Of a DNA stretch of 64,000 bases, positions 30,009-40,057 are shown in pieces. The notes beneath the pieces are model-generated. The model saw only the letters and a list, made by a program, of their open reading frames with translations, ran no database searches and had not been told where the DNA came from. The stretch comes from Gammaproteobacteria bacterium (GTDB taxonomy: Bacteria; Pseudomonadota; Gammaproteobacteria; Steroidobacterales; GCA-2729495), in assembly GCA_021773815.1 (NCBI GenBank), contig JAJFJS010000086.1, positions 1-64,000 on the forward strand, in the 5' to 3' direction. Numbering within the stretch: position 1 is the stretch's first letter; each line of letters begins with the position of its first letter. Position numbers and translations under genes: made by a program.

Positions 30009-31069
30009 GCGTTCAGGTCTTTGACGTCTTCGAAACTGCGTTTCTCATTGGCCGCCATGTAGGCGGCGTTACCGGTGATCATGTCTTTCTGCAACAGGGT
30101 TTTCAGCGCCGCATCCATCGAGACCATGCCGACCTTGCGGCCGCCCTGCATCGCGCTCTCGAGCTGATCGAGTTTGCCCTGGCGAATGATGTTGGCGACG
30201 GCCGAGGTGTTGACCATGATCTCGAGCGCGGCGACGAGGCCGTTGCCGCCCTTGCGCGGCACCAGTTGCTGTGAAATCACGCCGCGCAGCGATGTCGACA
30301 GCATGGTCCGGACATGGTTCTGCTTCTCGGACGGAAACGTATTGACGATTCGGTCGACGGTCGCGCCGGCGCCATTGGTATGCAGGGTGCCCATGACGAG
30401 GATGCCCATCTCGGCGGCTGTCACTGCGATGCTGATGGTGTCGAGATCGCGCATCTCGCCGACGAGAATGACATCGGGGTCCTCGCGCAATCCCGAGTGC
30501 AGCGCGTCGGCAAAGCTTCGCGTATGAATCCCGAGTTCCCGCTGACTGATCAGACAATGCTTGCGTTCGTGGACGAATTCGATCGGATCCTCGATCGTCA
30601 GGATATGGCCGTTGATCGTGTTGTTGATCTCGTCGATCATCGCCGCCAGCGTCGTCGATTTCCCGGAGCCGGTCTTGCCCGTCACGAGGATCAGTCCCTG
30701 TGTCTGGCGGCAGATCGTTTTCAGGACCGGCGGCATCTTCAGTTCGTCAAGCGTTTTGGCCTGGGACGGGATCGCCCGCATCACGCTGCCTATGCCGCCG
30801 AGGTGCCGGAACACGTTGACGCGAAAACGCGCCTCGCCCTGCAGTGAATAGGCGAAATCGCAGGAATCGTGTTCGTCGAAATCCTTGCGCATCTGAGCTG
30901 ACATGATCGTAATCAGCAGGTCTTTCGCTTCGTCCTGACTCAATGGCTCGGACCGAATCGGCTGCAGTTCGCCGTAAATCCGGATGCGCGGCGGCTGGCC
31001 TGCGATCAGGTGCAGGTCCGATCCGTTGCGGGCAATCAGTTGGCGCAGGAGGTCGTCGATCTGGTTCAT
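30005..31069 (-). CDS. PilT-type pilus retraction ATPase (second of tandem pair)
   Basis: This 354-residue hexameric motor ATPase resembles PilT/PilU, which depolymerise type IV pili. It has Walker [11 protein letters not shown], the Asp box [12 protein letters not shown], Walker [16 protein letters not shown] and the His box GTLHTNGA. The C-terminal part [20 protein letters not shown] is less like canonical PilT than its neighbour, so a PilU-like auxiliary role is possible. It is translationally coupled to metG and lies 18 bp after the other pilT-like gene. Confidence 0.87.
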   Translation of the reverse strand: MNQIDDLLRQLIARNGSDLHLIAGQPPRIRIYGELQPIRSEPLSQDEAKDLLITIMSAQMRKDFDEHDSCDFAYSLQGEARFRVNVFRHLGGIGSVMRAIPSQAKTLDELKMPPVLKTICRQTQGLILVTGKTGSGKSTTLAAMIDEINNTINGHILTIEDPIEFVHERKHCLISQRELGIHTRSFADALHSGLREDPDVILVGEMRDLDTISIAVTAAEMGILVMGTLHTNGAGATVDRIVNTFPSEKQNHVRTMLSTSLRGVISQQLVPRKGGNGLVAALEIMVNTSAVANIIRQGKLDQLESAMQGGRKVGMVSMDAALKTLLQKDMITGNAAYMAANEKRSFEDVKDLNA

Positions 31070-31087
31070 GCTGCTGGCGGAGCCGGG

Positions 31088-32179
31088 TCAGGCGCCGATG
31101 TCCAGCTGCGGCAGCATGCTGGTATCGGTGACATATTTCTGGAACATGTTCTTGTCAGACGCAAACCGGTAGGCATCGTCCGGGTCGATCTGTTTGGCCT
31201 TGATCGCTTCGAGCAGCGAATGGTCCATCGTCTGCATGCCCAGGTCCCGCCCGGTCTGTAACTGGGCGGGAATCTGGTGGCTCTGATCCGTCGCGATCAT
31301 CTTCGCAATAGCGCGCGTCATGACCATGATCTCGAGCACCGCGCGCCGTCCCTTGCCGTCGGGCGTCTTGACGAGATTCTGGGTAACGACCGCATTCAGC
31401 CCCTGGCCGAGGAAACTCTTGGTCTGCTCGCGCATTTCGCCGGGCAGGGCGTCGATCATGCGGTCGATCGTCTTGACGGCGCCGGTCGTGTGCAACGTAC
31501 CGAGGACGAGGTGGCCGGTCTCGGCCGCCGTCATCGCCATCGAAATGGTCTCGGCATCGCGCATCTCGCCGACGAGGATGACGTCCGGATCCTCGCGGAG
31601 CGCGGCCCGGATGCCGCCGGAGAATGACGGCAGATGCGTGCCGAGTTCGCGCTGGATGATCTGTGAGCGCTGACTGTCGTGCACGAACTCGATCGGATCC
31701 TCGAGGCTGATGATGTTCTGATTTCGCGTTTGGTTGATGTGGTTGATCATCGCCGCCAGCGTCGTCGACTTGCCCGTACCCGTCGACCCGGTCACGAGGA
31801 TCATGCCCTGATGATGGTCGCAGAGTTTGGCCAGGATACCGGGGAGTTGCAGGTCATCGAGCGTTGGCACGTGGCGCGGGATGAAGCGGAAGGTCGCGCC
31901 GATACCCGTGGCCTTGCGGAAAATATTGACCCGGAACCGGCCGCCGTCCTCGGAGACGTAGGAGAAGTCGATATCCCGCCCGCTGGCGAACTGCTCCTGC
32001 AACTTCTTCGTCAGGATCTCGTTGACATAGCTCTCGAGCTCGGCGTCACCGAGTTCGCGGAACTTGATCGGCATCAGGTCGCCGTGCATCCGCAGCATCG
32101 GCGGCACGCCGACGGCCAGGTGCACGTCCGAACAACCCTGGGCCAGCCCAAGCTTCAGAAAGGCATCGATTCTGGACAT
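31088..32179 (-). CDS. PilT-type pilus retraction ATPase (first of tandem pair)
   Basis: This 363-residue motor ATPase has Walker A TGSTGTGKST, the Asp box [12 protein letters not shown], Walker [16 protein letters not shown] and the His box GTLHTTGAVKT. The C-terminal GRDLGMQTMDHSLLEAIKAK matches the PilT tail. It lies directly downstream of the HEAT/kinase gene (70 bp) and upstream of a second PilT paralogue. None of the core pilus genes (pilB, pilC, pilD) is in the window. Confidence 0.87.
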   Translation of the reverse strand: MSRIDAFLKLGLAQGCSDVHLAVGVPPMLRMHGDLMPIKFRELGDAELESYVNEILTKKLQEQFASGRDIDFSYVSEDGGRFRVNIFRKATGIGATFRFIPRHVPTLDDLQLPGILAKLCDHHQGMILVTGSTGTGKSTTLAAMINHINQTRNQNIISLEDPIEFVHDSQRSQIIQRELGTHLPSFSGGIRAALREDPDVILVGEMRDAETISMAMTAAETGHLVLGTLHTTGAVKTIDRMIDALPGEMREQTKSFLGQGLNAVVTQNLVKTPDGKGRRAVLEIMVMTRAIAKMIATDQSHQIPAQLQTGRDLGMQTMDHSLLEAIKAKQIDPDDAYRFASDKNMFQKYVTDTSMLPQLDIGA

Positions 32180-32249
32180 TTAACGGATAGCGCCCCGGAC
32201 CCAAACTCACCCCGGCCAGACGGCCGGCATACGGAAGACAGCTCGGGAT

Positions 32250-34643
32250 CTACGCCGCCGCCGCGGCCAGCGCCTGGCGCAGATCATCCATCGAACTATA
32301 CCGTTTGAGTTTGTCGACTTCCATGGCCTTCTTGACGACCGCGGCCAGTGCCGGCGGGATATTCGGATTCAGTTCTTCGCAAAACGGCGCCTTGCCCTGT
32401 ACGTGCTGATACATCACGGACATGTGGTCGCCCTTGGTATATGGCGGCGTGCCGGTCAGCATCTCGTAGATCATGACGCCGAGACTGTAGATGTCGGCGC
32501 GCAGATCGACCTTCTTGCCGAGAATCTGCTCGGGCGCCATGTACTTCGGTGAGCCGATGACATACCCGGTCTTGGTCAGTTGGGTGTCACCCGACGAGGC
32601 GGCGGCGGCCACGCCGAAGTCTACGATCTTCAGCAGGCCGTCGTCGTCGATCAGGATATTTGCCGGCTTCAGATCGCGATGCACGATACCGACCTGGTGG
32701 GCGACGGTCATGCCGGTGGCGATATCCTGGCCCCAGCCGACGGCCTTTTCGACCGGCATCGGCTTCTGGCGGGCAATCTCGGCGCCGAGCGTATGCGACG
32801 GAAAATACTCCATCGAGATCGCGTAGTTGCCGCCGAGGCTGACGAAGTCATAAATACGGATTACGTTCTTGTGCGTGATCTTGCGCGAATACCGAAGTTC
32901 GTGGACGAAGCGCTGCATCATTTCCTCGTCGGAACTGACGTTTGCATTCAGGAACTTCAGGATCAGGCGTTCGTCGACGACGGTGTCCTCGACGAGCACG
33001 ACCGTGCCGAAAGCACCCTTGCCGATCTTGTCGATATAGCGGTACCGGCCCTCGATGATGTCGCCGGCCCGCAGCGTGGAGATGTCCAGATGCGAAGTCA
33101 TGCTGGCCGCTTTCGCAACCTGTTCGACCTGCGCTTCTTCGATCAGCAGCGTGTGCGCCGGTTCGGCAAACCGGTTGGCGATCTCGTCGGCCTGGCGCGC
33201 GGTCGTCGAGAACCGGTTGTCGATGCGCACCACGGCATCGGCGGCCAGCCGGGCGATGGTCTCGTCGGAACCCGACATCAACGGCTGGAGTTTGCTCTTG
33301 ATGGCGGTGGCGAGCGACTGATCGGCGAGCTTGGCCAGTGCGTTGACCGCTTCGACGCGAATATTTTTTTCGCTGTGGTTAAGCATAGGCAGAACCTTGG
33401 TCGCGACATCCTCGCCGCCGATCTTTCCCAAAGCGCGGACGGCGGCCGGAACCGAGCGCTCGTCGCCGGTGAGCATCGACAGCAAGGCGGGTACGGCCGA
33501 CCGGTCGCCGATTTCACCGAGTGCGTCGGCGGCGCGTTCACGCACCCACCAGTCTTCGTCGTTGACCGCCTGGACCAGGTGCTTGACGGCGCGTTCATCC
33601 TTGGTCTGATTCAGAATTTCTATTGCCGAACGGCGGACGTTTTCGTTGTCGTCGCGAATCAATTCCAGTACGGCATCCATGACCTTGGGACCGCCGATCG
33701 CGGCGAGGGCATCGGAGGCCCGCGAGCGGACCCACCAGTCCTCATCCTCGATCGCCGTCAGGAGGTGTCGGATCGATGACGGATCGGCGATTTCGTTGAG
33801 CACCTCGACAGCCGATCGGCGCGCGTATTCGGACTCGTCCTTCAGCACCGTGACAAGATGCTGCATGGTTTCCGGATTGCGCAGCTTGACCAGCAGATCC
33901 ACGGTCTTGTTCTGCACGTCCATATCGGGGTCCAGCAGCAGGTCGCAGATACGCTTGATGCTAATGCCCAGGTCGCCCCCGTCCATCCGCGTCAGTGCAG
34001 TGACCGCCGCCTGCCGAATTGACTTGTGTGGATCGCCGAGTTGCTGCTCGAGCGCATGCGCTACATCCGGCCGGTGGAAGCGCGACAGAATATTGATGAT
34101 ATGCACCCGCACCGCGTAATCCTTGCCCTGGATGCGCGCGATCAGGTCTGGCACGGTCGCTTCGGTACTGATGTCACTGATGATCTTGAACAGCGCGGCT
34201 TTCTCGCGCGGTTCCAGTTCGTAGGCGCGGGCCAGTAGCTGCCCGACGTTCAGACGGCTTTTCTTCGCGCGCAGCACCTCGATCAGCGCCGGCTTCGAGA
34301 TGCCGTCATCGCCGAGCAGATCGACGAGTTTGCTTGCGTTATAGCCGGTGCCGGTCGACAGAGCTGCCGCGACGCCGGACACGCAACGCTGTTCGGAATG
34401 GCCGAGGCCGGCCGCGAACTGTCGGAAGGTCGTGTCGTTGAGTTGGGCTGCCAGTGTTTCGATCAGCACCATCGTCTGGGCCTTGTCGGCCGTCGCGAGG
34501 GCATCGACGACGTTTGGCACGGCGCCGCCGCCCATCTTGCGCAGCGATTCGGCAGCCTTGCGCGCCGCCGGCGCGTCGACGTCACTCTCGCCCAGGAATT
34601 GAGCAATCGATCTTTCGGCCCGTAATGAGCTGATAAATTTCAT
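32250..34643 (-). CDS. HEAT-repeat protein fused to Ser/Thr protein kinase
   Basis: This 797-residue cytosolic protein has two halves. Residues about 1-500 form HEAT or PBS-lyase-type helical repeats, with near-identical units such as DEDWWVRSRASDALAAIGG and DEDWWVRERAADALGEIGD. Residues about 535-797 form a Hanks-type kinase: glycine loop GKGAFG, the ATP Lys in LILKFLN, catalytic HRDLKPANIL (about 653), DFG (about 675) and MAPEQ. All catalytic residues are present, so it should be active. There is no membrane helix, unlike PknB-type kinases. Its place ahead of two pilT-like genes suggests it acts on the pilus motor or twitching control; this is inferred from context only. Confidence 0.9.
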   Translation of the reverse strand: MKFISSLRAERSIAQFLGESDVDAPAARKAAESLRKMGGGAVPNVVDALATADKAQTMVLIETLAAQLNDTTFRQFAAGLGHSEQRCVSGVAAALSTGTGYNASKLVDLLGDDGISKPALIEVLRAKKSRLNVGQLLARAYELEPREKAALFKIISDISTEATVPDLIARIQGKDYAVRVHIINILSRFHRPDVAHALEQQLGDPHKSIRQAAVTALTRMDGGDLGISIKRICDLLLDPDMDVQNKTVDLLVKLRNPETMQHLVTVLKDESEYARRSAVEVLNEIADPSSIRHLLTAIEDEDWWVRSRASDALAAIGGPKVMDAVLELIRDDNENVRRSAIEILNQTKDERAVKHLVQAVNDEDWWVRERAADALGEIGDRSAVPALLSMLTGDERSVPAAVRALGKIGGEDVATKVLPMLNHSEKNIRVEAVNALAKLADQSLATAIKSKLQPLMSGSDETIARLAADAVVRIDNRFSTTARQADEIANRFAEPAHTLLIEEAQVEQVAKAASMTSHLDISTLRAGDIIEGRYRYIDKIGKGAFGTVVLVEDTVVDERLILKFLNANVSSDEEMMQRFVHELRYSRKITHKNVIRIYDFVSLGGNYAISMEYFPSHTLGAEIARQKPMPVEKAVGWGQDIATGMTVAHQVGIVHRDLKPANILIDDDGLLKIVDFGVAAAASSGDTQLTKTGYVIGSPKYMAPEQILGKKVDLRADIYSLGVMIYEMLTGTPPYTKGDHMSVMYQHVQGKAPFCEELNPNIPPALAAVVKKAMEVDKLKRYSSMDDLRQALAAAAA

Positions 34644-34877
34644 ACAACCAGTGTATTAACCCAATTCAAGAACGGAGAACGACCCCTATCGTGCTCGCAT
34701 CAATCGTACCCGCAACAAAACTACTCGCACCACCGCATGGCGCCCGTCCGCGCGGTGTCGGAATTATGCCACAGGACCCGCGCCGGACCCTGCGGGTCCG
34801 GTTGCCGGAAAGCCTGTGATCTCATGTAGAATGTCTCGCTTCCCGGGGTCCGGATACTGTTAAACCCGTCACGAATC

Positions 34878-35969
34878 ATGTCAGAAGTAACCGTTTCATC
34901 CGTAAAAGCAGCGATTGATCGAGCTACCGTCCCATTTGCGGGAGTGGATTTGCAGGCGGCCGCAATTGCCGTCGAGCCGGCCGGGGGCGGCGTTTCACCC
35001 GCGGTGCGCGTAACGCTCGGCTATCCCGTTGACGATATCGCGCCACAACTTGGCGAATTTCTCGGTGGCGTGATCGGCGAGGCGTGCGGCACCGCCGCTG
35101 CCAATGTCACGGTGGATTGGCGCGTCCGCGCGCATGCGGTTCAGGGCACGACGCTGGCGCCGTTGCCCGAAGTGCGCAATATCATCGCGATCGCCTCGGG
35201 CAAGGGCGGGGTCGGCAAGTCGACGACCGCCGTGAACCTCGCCCTCGCGCTGGCCCGGCAGGGCGCGCACGTCGGCATTCTCGATGCGGATATCTATGGG
35301 CCAAGCCAGCCGAAAATGCTCGGTCTGAGCGGTCAGCGTCCGGAAACCAAAGATGGCAAGTCGTTCGAGCCGCTCGAGGCGCACGGCCTGCAGGCCAATT
35401 CCGCGGGCTTCCTGGTCGACGAGCAGACACCGATGATCTGGCGCGGCCCGATGGTCACGCAGGCGTTGACGCAACTGGCCTTCACGACGAACTGGCGCGA
35501 CCTTGATTATTTGCTGGTCGACCTGCCGCCGGGGACCGGGGACGTGCAATTGACGTTGACTCAGCAGGCGCCGCTGGCCGGGGTCATCATCATCACGACG
35601 CCGCAGGATATCGCGTTGCTCGATGCCCGCCGCGGTCTGCGAATGTTCGAGAAGGTCGGCGTCCGCATCCTGGGCATCGTCGAAAACATGAGTACGCATG
35701 TCTGCACGGCCTGTGGCCATGAGGACGCGATTTTCGGCAGCGGCGGCGGCGCGCACCTCGCCGAGGAGACCGGGGCGCCGTTGCTCGGCCAGTTGCCACT
35801 CGCCGCCCAGATTCAGCGCGAGGCCGATGGCGGCTCGCCGACCGTGATCGCAGACCCCGACGGGCCGCTCGCGGTCCGCTATGGCGACATCGCGCGAACC
35901 ATGGCGGCCCGACTCGCGACCGCACCGCGGGATCGTAAAGCGGCATTCGGCAAGATCGTCGTCGAATAA
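34878..35969 (+). CDS. apbC: Mrp/ApbC iron-sulfur cluster carrier ATPase
   Basis: This 363-residue P-loop protein carries and delivers [4Fe-4S] clusters to target enzymes. An N-terminal MIP18-like domain (about 1-95) is followed by the deviant Walker [11 protein letters not shown], the switch [12 protein letters not shown] and the paired Cys CTACGHE that bridges a cluster between two subunits. The metG-mrp-dcd neighbourhood is common in gammaproteobacteria; here the pilT-kinase genes have come between. It lies 17 bp before dcd. Confidence 0.95.
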   Translation: MSEVTVSSVKAAIDRATVPFAGVDLQAAAIAVEPAGGGVSPAVRVTLGYPVDDIAPQLGEFLGGVIGEACGTAAANVTVDWRVRAHAVQGTTLAPLPEVRNIIAIASGKGGVGKSTTAVNLALALARQGAHVGILDADIYGPSQPKMLGLSGQRPETKDGKSFEPLEAHGLQANSAGFLVDEQTPMIWRGPMVTQALTQLAFTTNWRDLDYLLVDLPPGTGDVQLTLTQQAPLAGVIIITTPQDIALLDARRGLRMFEKVGVRILGIVENMSTHVCTACGHEDAIFGSGGGAHLAEETGAPLLGQLPLAAQIQREADGGSPTVIADPDGPLAVRYGDIARTMAARLATAPRDRKAAFGKIVVE

Positions 35970-35986
35970 CGCGGCCAACGACTCGC

Positions 35987-36553
35987 ATGAGTATCAAGTC
36001 CGATCGCTGGATTCGCCGCATGGCCGAAGAGCACGGCATGATCGAACCCTACGAGCCCGGGCAGGTGCGCGAGAACGGCGGCGGCCGGATCATCTCCTTC
36101 GGCACGTCGAGTTACGGCTATGACGTGCGCTGCGCCGCCGATTTCAAAGTCTTCACGAATATCTACTCGGCCGTCGTCGATCCCAAGGCGTTTGATGAGA
36201 AAAGCTTCGTCGACATGCGGACCGACGTCTGCATCATCCCGCCGAATTCGTTCGCACTGGCTCGCACGGTCGAGTATTTCCGGATTCCTCGCAATGTGCT
36301 GACGGTCTGCCTCGGCAAGTCGACCTATGCCCGGTGCGGCATTATCGTCAACGTGACGCCGCTCGAGCCGGAATGGGAGGGGCACGTGACGCTGGAGTTC
36401 TCGAACACGACGACGTTGCCGGCGAAGATCTATGCGAACGAAGGTGTGGCGCAGATGCTGTTCTTCGAGTCGGACGAGCCGTGCGAGGTGTCGTACAAGG
36501 ACCGTGGCGGCAAGTACCAGGGGCAGACCGGCGTTACGCTTCCAAAAGCATGA
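35987..36553 (+). CDS. dcd: dCTP deaminase
   Basis: This 188-residue homotrimeric enzyme deaminates dCTP to dUTP for thymidylate synthesis. Typical stretches are [13 protein letters not shown], the catalytic segment [12 protein letters not shown] with its Ser and Arg, [16 protein letters not shown] with the catalytic Glu, and QMLFFES. The length matches the E. coli enzyme. It is co-directional with apbC. Confidence 0.97.
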   Translation: MSIKSDRWIRRMAEEHGMIEPYEPGQVRENGGGRIISFGTSSYGYDVRCAADFKVFTNIYSAVVDPKAFDEKSFVDMRTDVCIIPPNSFALARTVEYFRIPRNVLTVCLGKSTYARCGIIVNVTPLEPEWEGHVTLEFSNTTTLPAKIYANEGVAQMLFFESDEPCEVSYKDRGGKYQGQTGVTLPKA

Positions 36554-36563
36554 AAAACAAATG

Positions 36564-36595
36564 CTTATAGATAACTTCTAAGATTCTTCTATAAG
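36564..36595. terminator. Possible bidirectional terminator hairpin between dcd and purN
   Basis: An AT-rich inverted repeat with 8-bp arms (36564-36571 against 36588-36595) lies 10 bp past the dcd stop and overlaps the last codons of purN. The local AT content is far above the surroundings. There is no proper T-run on either strand, so the call is tentative. Confidence 0.35.
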
Positions 36596-37297
36596 AGCTG
36601 GCTCGGCCAGCGGCAACCCGTCCAGCCACACCTCGCCGTTTTCCAGCCGCAATCGGCCGTTCGCAAACCAGCCGATCGCGCGTGGATAAATCAGGTATTC
36701 GCCCTGCTGTACCCGCGCGGCAAGGCTCTGCTCCGTCTCGTCGTCATGTACCGGTACGCGATACTGGATGATCGACGGACCGGCATCGAGTTCGGGAATC
36801 ACGAAATGCACGGTCGACCCGTGGTGATGGTCGCCGGCCTCGATGGCCCGTCGGTAGGTGTGCAGGCCGCGATACCGGGGTAGCAGGGAAGGGTGGATGT
36901 TCAGCATCCGGCCGTGGTACCGGCGGACGATGTCGGTTGGCAGAATACGCATGAAGCCGGCCAGCACGACGAGTTCCGGCTCGCACGCGACCAGTTCCCC
37001 GGCCAGTGCCTCGTCGGCCGAACGGCGCTCGGGAAAGCGGCGGTAGTCGATGACCCGCGTCGGAACCCCGGCGGTTGCGGCGCGATCGAGACCCAGTACG
37101 CCAGGCCGGTCGCTGATGACGGCGCACAGGTGGATCGGCAGTTCGCCGGACCGGACCTGGTTGATGATCGCCTGCAGGTTCGTGCCGCCGCCGGAAATCA
37201 GGACGACGGTGCGCATCCCGGCGCCGATGCCGGTCCCTGGTTCGTCGGGTCCGGAATCGTCGTTGCCCGGATGGTCGGACCCGGAATGGTCGGTCAT
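36578..37297 (-). CDS. purN: Phosphoribosylglycinamide formyltransferase
   Basis: This 239-residue enzyme transfers the formyl group from 10-formyl-THF to GAR in purine synthesis. [18 protein letters not shown] binds the phosphate, [14 protein letters not shown] holds the catalytic Asn and His, and ELDAGPSI holds the Asp. The ATG at 37297 overlaps the purM stop (ATGA) but adds a 27-residue leader of Asp, Gly, Ser and Pro that the family lacks. The ATG at 37216 would give a standard-length enzyme. Confidence 0.94.
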   Translation of the reverse strand: MTDHSGSDHPGNDDSGPDEPGTGIGAGMRTVVLISGGGTNLQAIINQVRSGELPIHLCAVISDRPGVLGLDRAATAGVPTRVIDYRRFPERRSADEALAGELVACEPELVVLAGFMRILPTDIVRRYHGRMLNIHPSLLPRYRGLHTYRRAIEAGDHHHGSTVHFVIPELDAGPSIIQYRVPVHDDETEQSLAARVQQGEYLIYPRAIGWFANGRLRLENGEVWLDGLPLAEPALIEES

Positions 37298-38328
37298 CGG
37301 CCGAACCGGACGCGACGCGTACCGGTCTGGACCACCCCGATGTCGAACACGGTCTCCCCGCCGGCTTCCAGCGTGAGCCGCGCGGTGTCGGCGTCGTCGG
37401 GCCGCACGACCACGACCATGCCGATGCCGCAGTTGAACGTGCGCAGCATTTCCGCTTCGGCCACGCGACCATGTGTCTGCAGAAATTCGAATACCGGGGG
37501 TCGCGGCCAGCCGGTCGGGTCGATGACGGCGTCGAGGTCGTCCGGCAACACGCGATTGACGTTCTCGGGCAATCCGCCCCCGGTGATATGGGCGATCGCG
37601 CGCACCGGGCAGGCCTTCAGCAGCGCCAGGATCGACCGGACATAGATGCGGGTCGGCGTCAGCAATTGCGCGCCGATCGGCCCGCCCTGGAAATCCGTCG
37701 CCGCGCCGTCGGGCAGATCCTGCAGGATGCGGCGAATCAGCGAATACCCGTTGGAATGCGGCCCGGACGAGGCCAGGCCGAGCAGGCGGTCGCCGCGCCG
37801 GACAGCGGACCCGTCGATCAGTGCGTCGCGGTTGACGACGCCGACCGTGAACCCGGCGAGGTCGAAATCGCCGTCGGTGTACATGCCCGGCATCTCGGCC
37901 GTTTCACCGCCGAGCAGGGCTGCGCCGGCCTGCCGGCAGCCTTCGGCGATGCCGCCGACGACGGCTGCGCCGGCCTCCACGTCGAGCCGGCCGGTGGCGT
38001 AATAGTCCAGGAAAAACAACGGCTCGGCGCCCTGCACGATGATGTCGTTGACGCACATCGCGACGAGGTCGATGCCGACCGTGTCGAAGCGGTCGAGTTG
38101 GATGGCCAGTTTCAGCTTGGTGCCGACGCCGTCGGTGCCCGACACGAGGACCGGATGGGGATATTTCTCGAGATCGAGTTCGAACAACCCGCCGAACCCG
38201 CCGATGCCGCCGAGCACGCCGGGCCGTATCGTGGTGCCGACGATCGGTTTGATGCGCTCGACGAGCGCGTTACCGGCGTCGATGTCGACGCCGGCGTCCT
38301 TATAAGTCAGAGATTTGTCGCCGGTCAT
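37294..38328 (-). CDS. purM: Phosphoribosylformylglycinamidine cyclo-ligase (AIR synthetase)
   Basis: This 344-residue ATP-dependent enzyme closes the imidazole ring to form AIR. It shows the N-terminal [12 protein letters not shown], the glycine-rich [10 protein letters not shown] and [24 protein letters not shown] with the catalytic Asp region, and [16 protein letters not shown]. The ATG at 38328 gives the standard N-terminus; an ATG at 38349 is also in frame. It is coupled to purN and divergent from the DUF2066 gene. Confidence 0.96.
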   Translation of the reverse strand: MTGDKSLTYKDAGVDIDAGNALVERIKPIVGTTIRPGVLGGIGGFGGLFELDLEKYPHPVLVSGTDGVGTKLKLAIQLDRFDTVGIDLVAMCVNDIIVQGAEPLFFLDYYATGRLDVEAGAAVVGGIAEGCRQAGAALLGGETAEMPGMYTDGDFDLAGFTVGVVNRDALIDGSAVRRGDRLLGLASSGPHSNGYSLIRRILQDLPDGAATDFQGGPIGAQLLTPTRIYVRSILALLKACPVRAIAHITGGGLPENVNRVLPDDLDAVIDPTGWPRPPVFEFLQTHGRVAEAEMLRTFNCGIGMVVVVRPDDADTARLTLEAGGETVFDIGVVQTGTRRVRFGR

Positions 38329-38359
38329 GCCCGCTATCCGTCGATGCAATTACGGGCGG

Positions 38360-38366
38360 TATAATA
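38360..38366. promoter_or_regulatory. Overlapping divergent -10 elements, purM and DUF2066 gene
   Basis: A perfect TATAAT at 38360-38365 faces the DUF2066 gene, and the complementary TATTAT at 38366-38361 faces purM. On the plus strand the predicted transcription start falls at or next to the ATG at 38373, so the mRNA could be leaderless from that codon. The -35 regions are not clear. Confidence 0.45.
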
Positions 38367-38372
38367 GAGCAT

Positions 38373-39467
38373 ATGAACCGATGGCAGATAATGATGTGCG
38401 GATGGCTGTGGACAGTTTTCTGCCTGGGATCGAGTGGCGTGCATGCGGCGCGTGTGTCCGATCTTTACTCGGCCGAGGCGCCGATCGAGCGCGCCGCGTC
38501 CGCCGGATTGACCGCTGCGTTCAGTCAGGCGCTGCGCCAGGTTCTGGTCAAGGTCACGGGTCGCCGCGATGTCGTCGAGGATCCCGCCGTCACGAACCGG
38601 TTCTCGCCGGCCGATGCCTATGTTCAGCAATATCGGACCGGCGCCGACGGCTCGACCTGGGTGCTGTTTGACCGGGTCGCACTGCGCCGGACCCTGGATG
38701 AACTCGGGCAGTCCGTCTGGGGTGACGAGCGGCCCGTGACGCTGGTCTGGCTCGTCATGGACTACGGGACCGGTACCCGGGACATCCTGGCTGCCGCGCA
38801 GGATGTCGGTGGTGCGGCGAATCCTTTCGGGGATCCGCCGGCTGCCGGAGTAGCGGAACGGTTGACGGCGGCGCGCGACATGTTGCAACGAACGGCCGAC
38901 GAGCGCGGTTTGCCGCTGGTGCTGCCGCTCGTCGATTCCGAGGAACTGGACATCGTGTCGATCTCGGATGTCTGGGGCGGGTTCACCGAATCGGTGCTGC
39001 TGGCCTCGCAGCGATACGGCGCCGATGCGATCCTGGTCGGCCGCGCGCGAGCGCGCGTTCCGGAGTCCGTGACTGTGCGCTGGACGCTGATGCTGGCCGA
39101 CGAGCGATTCAACTGGGACGGCGACATCGCGAGCGGCCCTGATCGGCTGGCCGATTTACTCGCCGGCCGGCTGGCGACGTCGAGCCGCTCGACGGAGCAG
39201 TTACGCCTGCGCGTCGATGGTGTCGATTCGCTAGATGCGTATGGCCGATTGAGCAATTATCTGTTGGCGCTTGATGTCGTCGAGGACTTTTCAGTCGACC
39301 GGGTCGCTGATCGCAGCGTCTTTTTGTCACTGATCGTGCGTGGCGACGCCGACCGGCTGATGCGCAGTATCGCGTTGCGCCGGATCTTGCGGCCGATCGA
39401 TGTGCCGCCCGACGGCGCCGGTGCGTTGCGGTCGGACCTGCGTTACGAACTGCTGGCGGGACCGTGA
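38373..39467 (+). CDS. DUF2066 domain-containing exported protein
   Basis: This 364-residue protein begins with a signal peptide (about 1-25, with a likely cut after VHA) and should be periplasmic. ARVSDLYSAEAPI and FSQALRQVLVKVTGRRDV are typical of the DUF2066 family that sits between purM and hda in many gammaproteobacteria. No catalytic motif is apparent. The ATG at 38373 is used, but in-frame ATGs at 38391 and 38394 would still leave a good signal peptide. It overlaps the next gene by 4 bp (GTGA). Confidence 0.86.
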   Translation: MNRWQIMMCGWLWTVFCLGSSGVHAARVSDLYSAEAPIERAASAGLTAAFSQALRQVLVKVTGRRDVVEDPAVTNRFSPADAYVQQYRTGADGSTWVLFDRVALRRTLDELGQSVWGDERPVTLVWLVMDYGTGTRDILAAAQDVGGAANPFGDPPAAGVAERLTAARDMLQRTADERGLPLVLPLVDSEELDIVSISDVWGGFTESVLLASQRYGADAILVGRARARVPESVTVRWTLMLADERFNWDGDIASGPDRLADLLAGRLATSSRSTEQLRLRVDGVDSLDAYGRLSNYLLALDVVEDFSVDRVADRSVFLSLIVRGDADRLMRSIALRRILRPIDVPPDGAGALRSDLRYELLAGP

Positions 39468-40048
39468 GTATGGGTTTCCGAACGTCGCCGGTCATGCTGC
39501 ATGCAGCAAACATCCCGAACATCATTTGTGTGATGCGCATTTTGCTGGTCGTGCCGATCGTCGTCCTGTTGCGCGACGGGGATTTCGCCATGGCGCTGCT
39601 GCTGATTTTCATCGCCGGTTTTTCCGACGGTCTCGACGGATTCCTGGCCAAGCGGTTCGACTGGCGCACGCGACTCGGCGGTCTGCTCGATCCGGCCGCG
39701 GACAAGCTGCTGCTGGTGGCCGTTATGCTGACGCTGACGTCTCTCGAACTCGTGCCGGTCTGGCTGACCGTCGTCGTGATCGGTCGCGATATCGTGATCG
39801 TCAGCGGGGCCGTCGCCTATACGTTGCTGATCGGTGCCGTCAAACCGGCGCCGTCGAGCATCAGCAAGATCAATACCGGGTTGCAGTTGTTGTATGTCGT
39901 CTGCGTTATTGCGCAGCAGGCTTTCGGCTGGCCACCGGCGATCGCGTTGCTCCTGACCGGCAGCGCCGTGTTCTGCACGAGCGCCGTCAGCGGTATCGAC
40001 TATGTCCTGTGCTGGAGCCGCAAAGCCGTCGCTGCCCGGCGCGTCTGA
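39464..40048 (+). CDS. CDP-alcohol phosphatidyltransferase family protein (PgsA-like)
   Basis: This 194-residue membrane enzyme has about five or six helices. The family motif is clear as FSDGLDGFLAKR followed by TRLGGLLDPAADK, giving the D-G-x2-D-G...G-x3-D-x3-D pattern that binds metal and CDP. It probably joins CDP-diacylglycerol to glycerol phosphate or another alcohol. The gene between DUF2066 and hda is often annotated as CDP-alcohol phosphatidyltransferase, and a separate pgsA may exist elsewhere. It starts with GTG overlapping the upstream stop; an ATG at 39470 is an alternative. Confidence 0.87.
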   Translation: MSMGFRTSPVMLHAANIPNIICVMRILLVVPIVVLLRDGDFAMALLLIFIAGFSDGLDGFLAKRFDWRTRLGGLLDPAADKLLLVAVMLTLTSLELVPVWLTVVVIGRDIVIVSGAVAYTLLIGAVKPAPSSISKINTGLQLLYVVCVIAQQAFGWPPAIALLLTGSAVFCTSAVSGIDYVLCWSRKAVAARRV

Positions 40049-40057
40049 ATCACGCCC

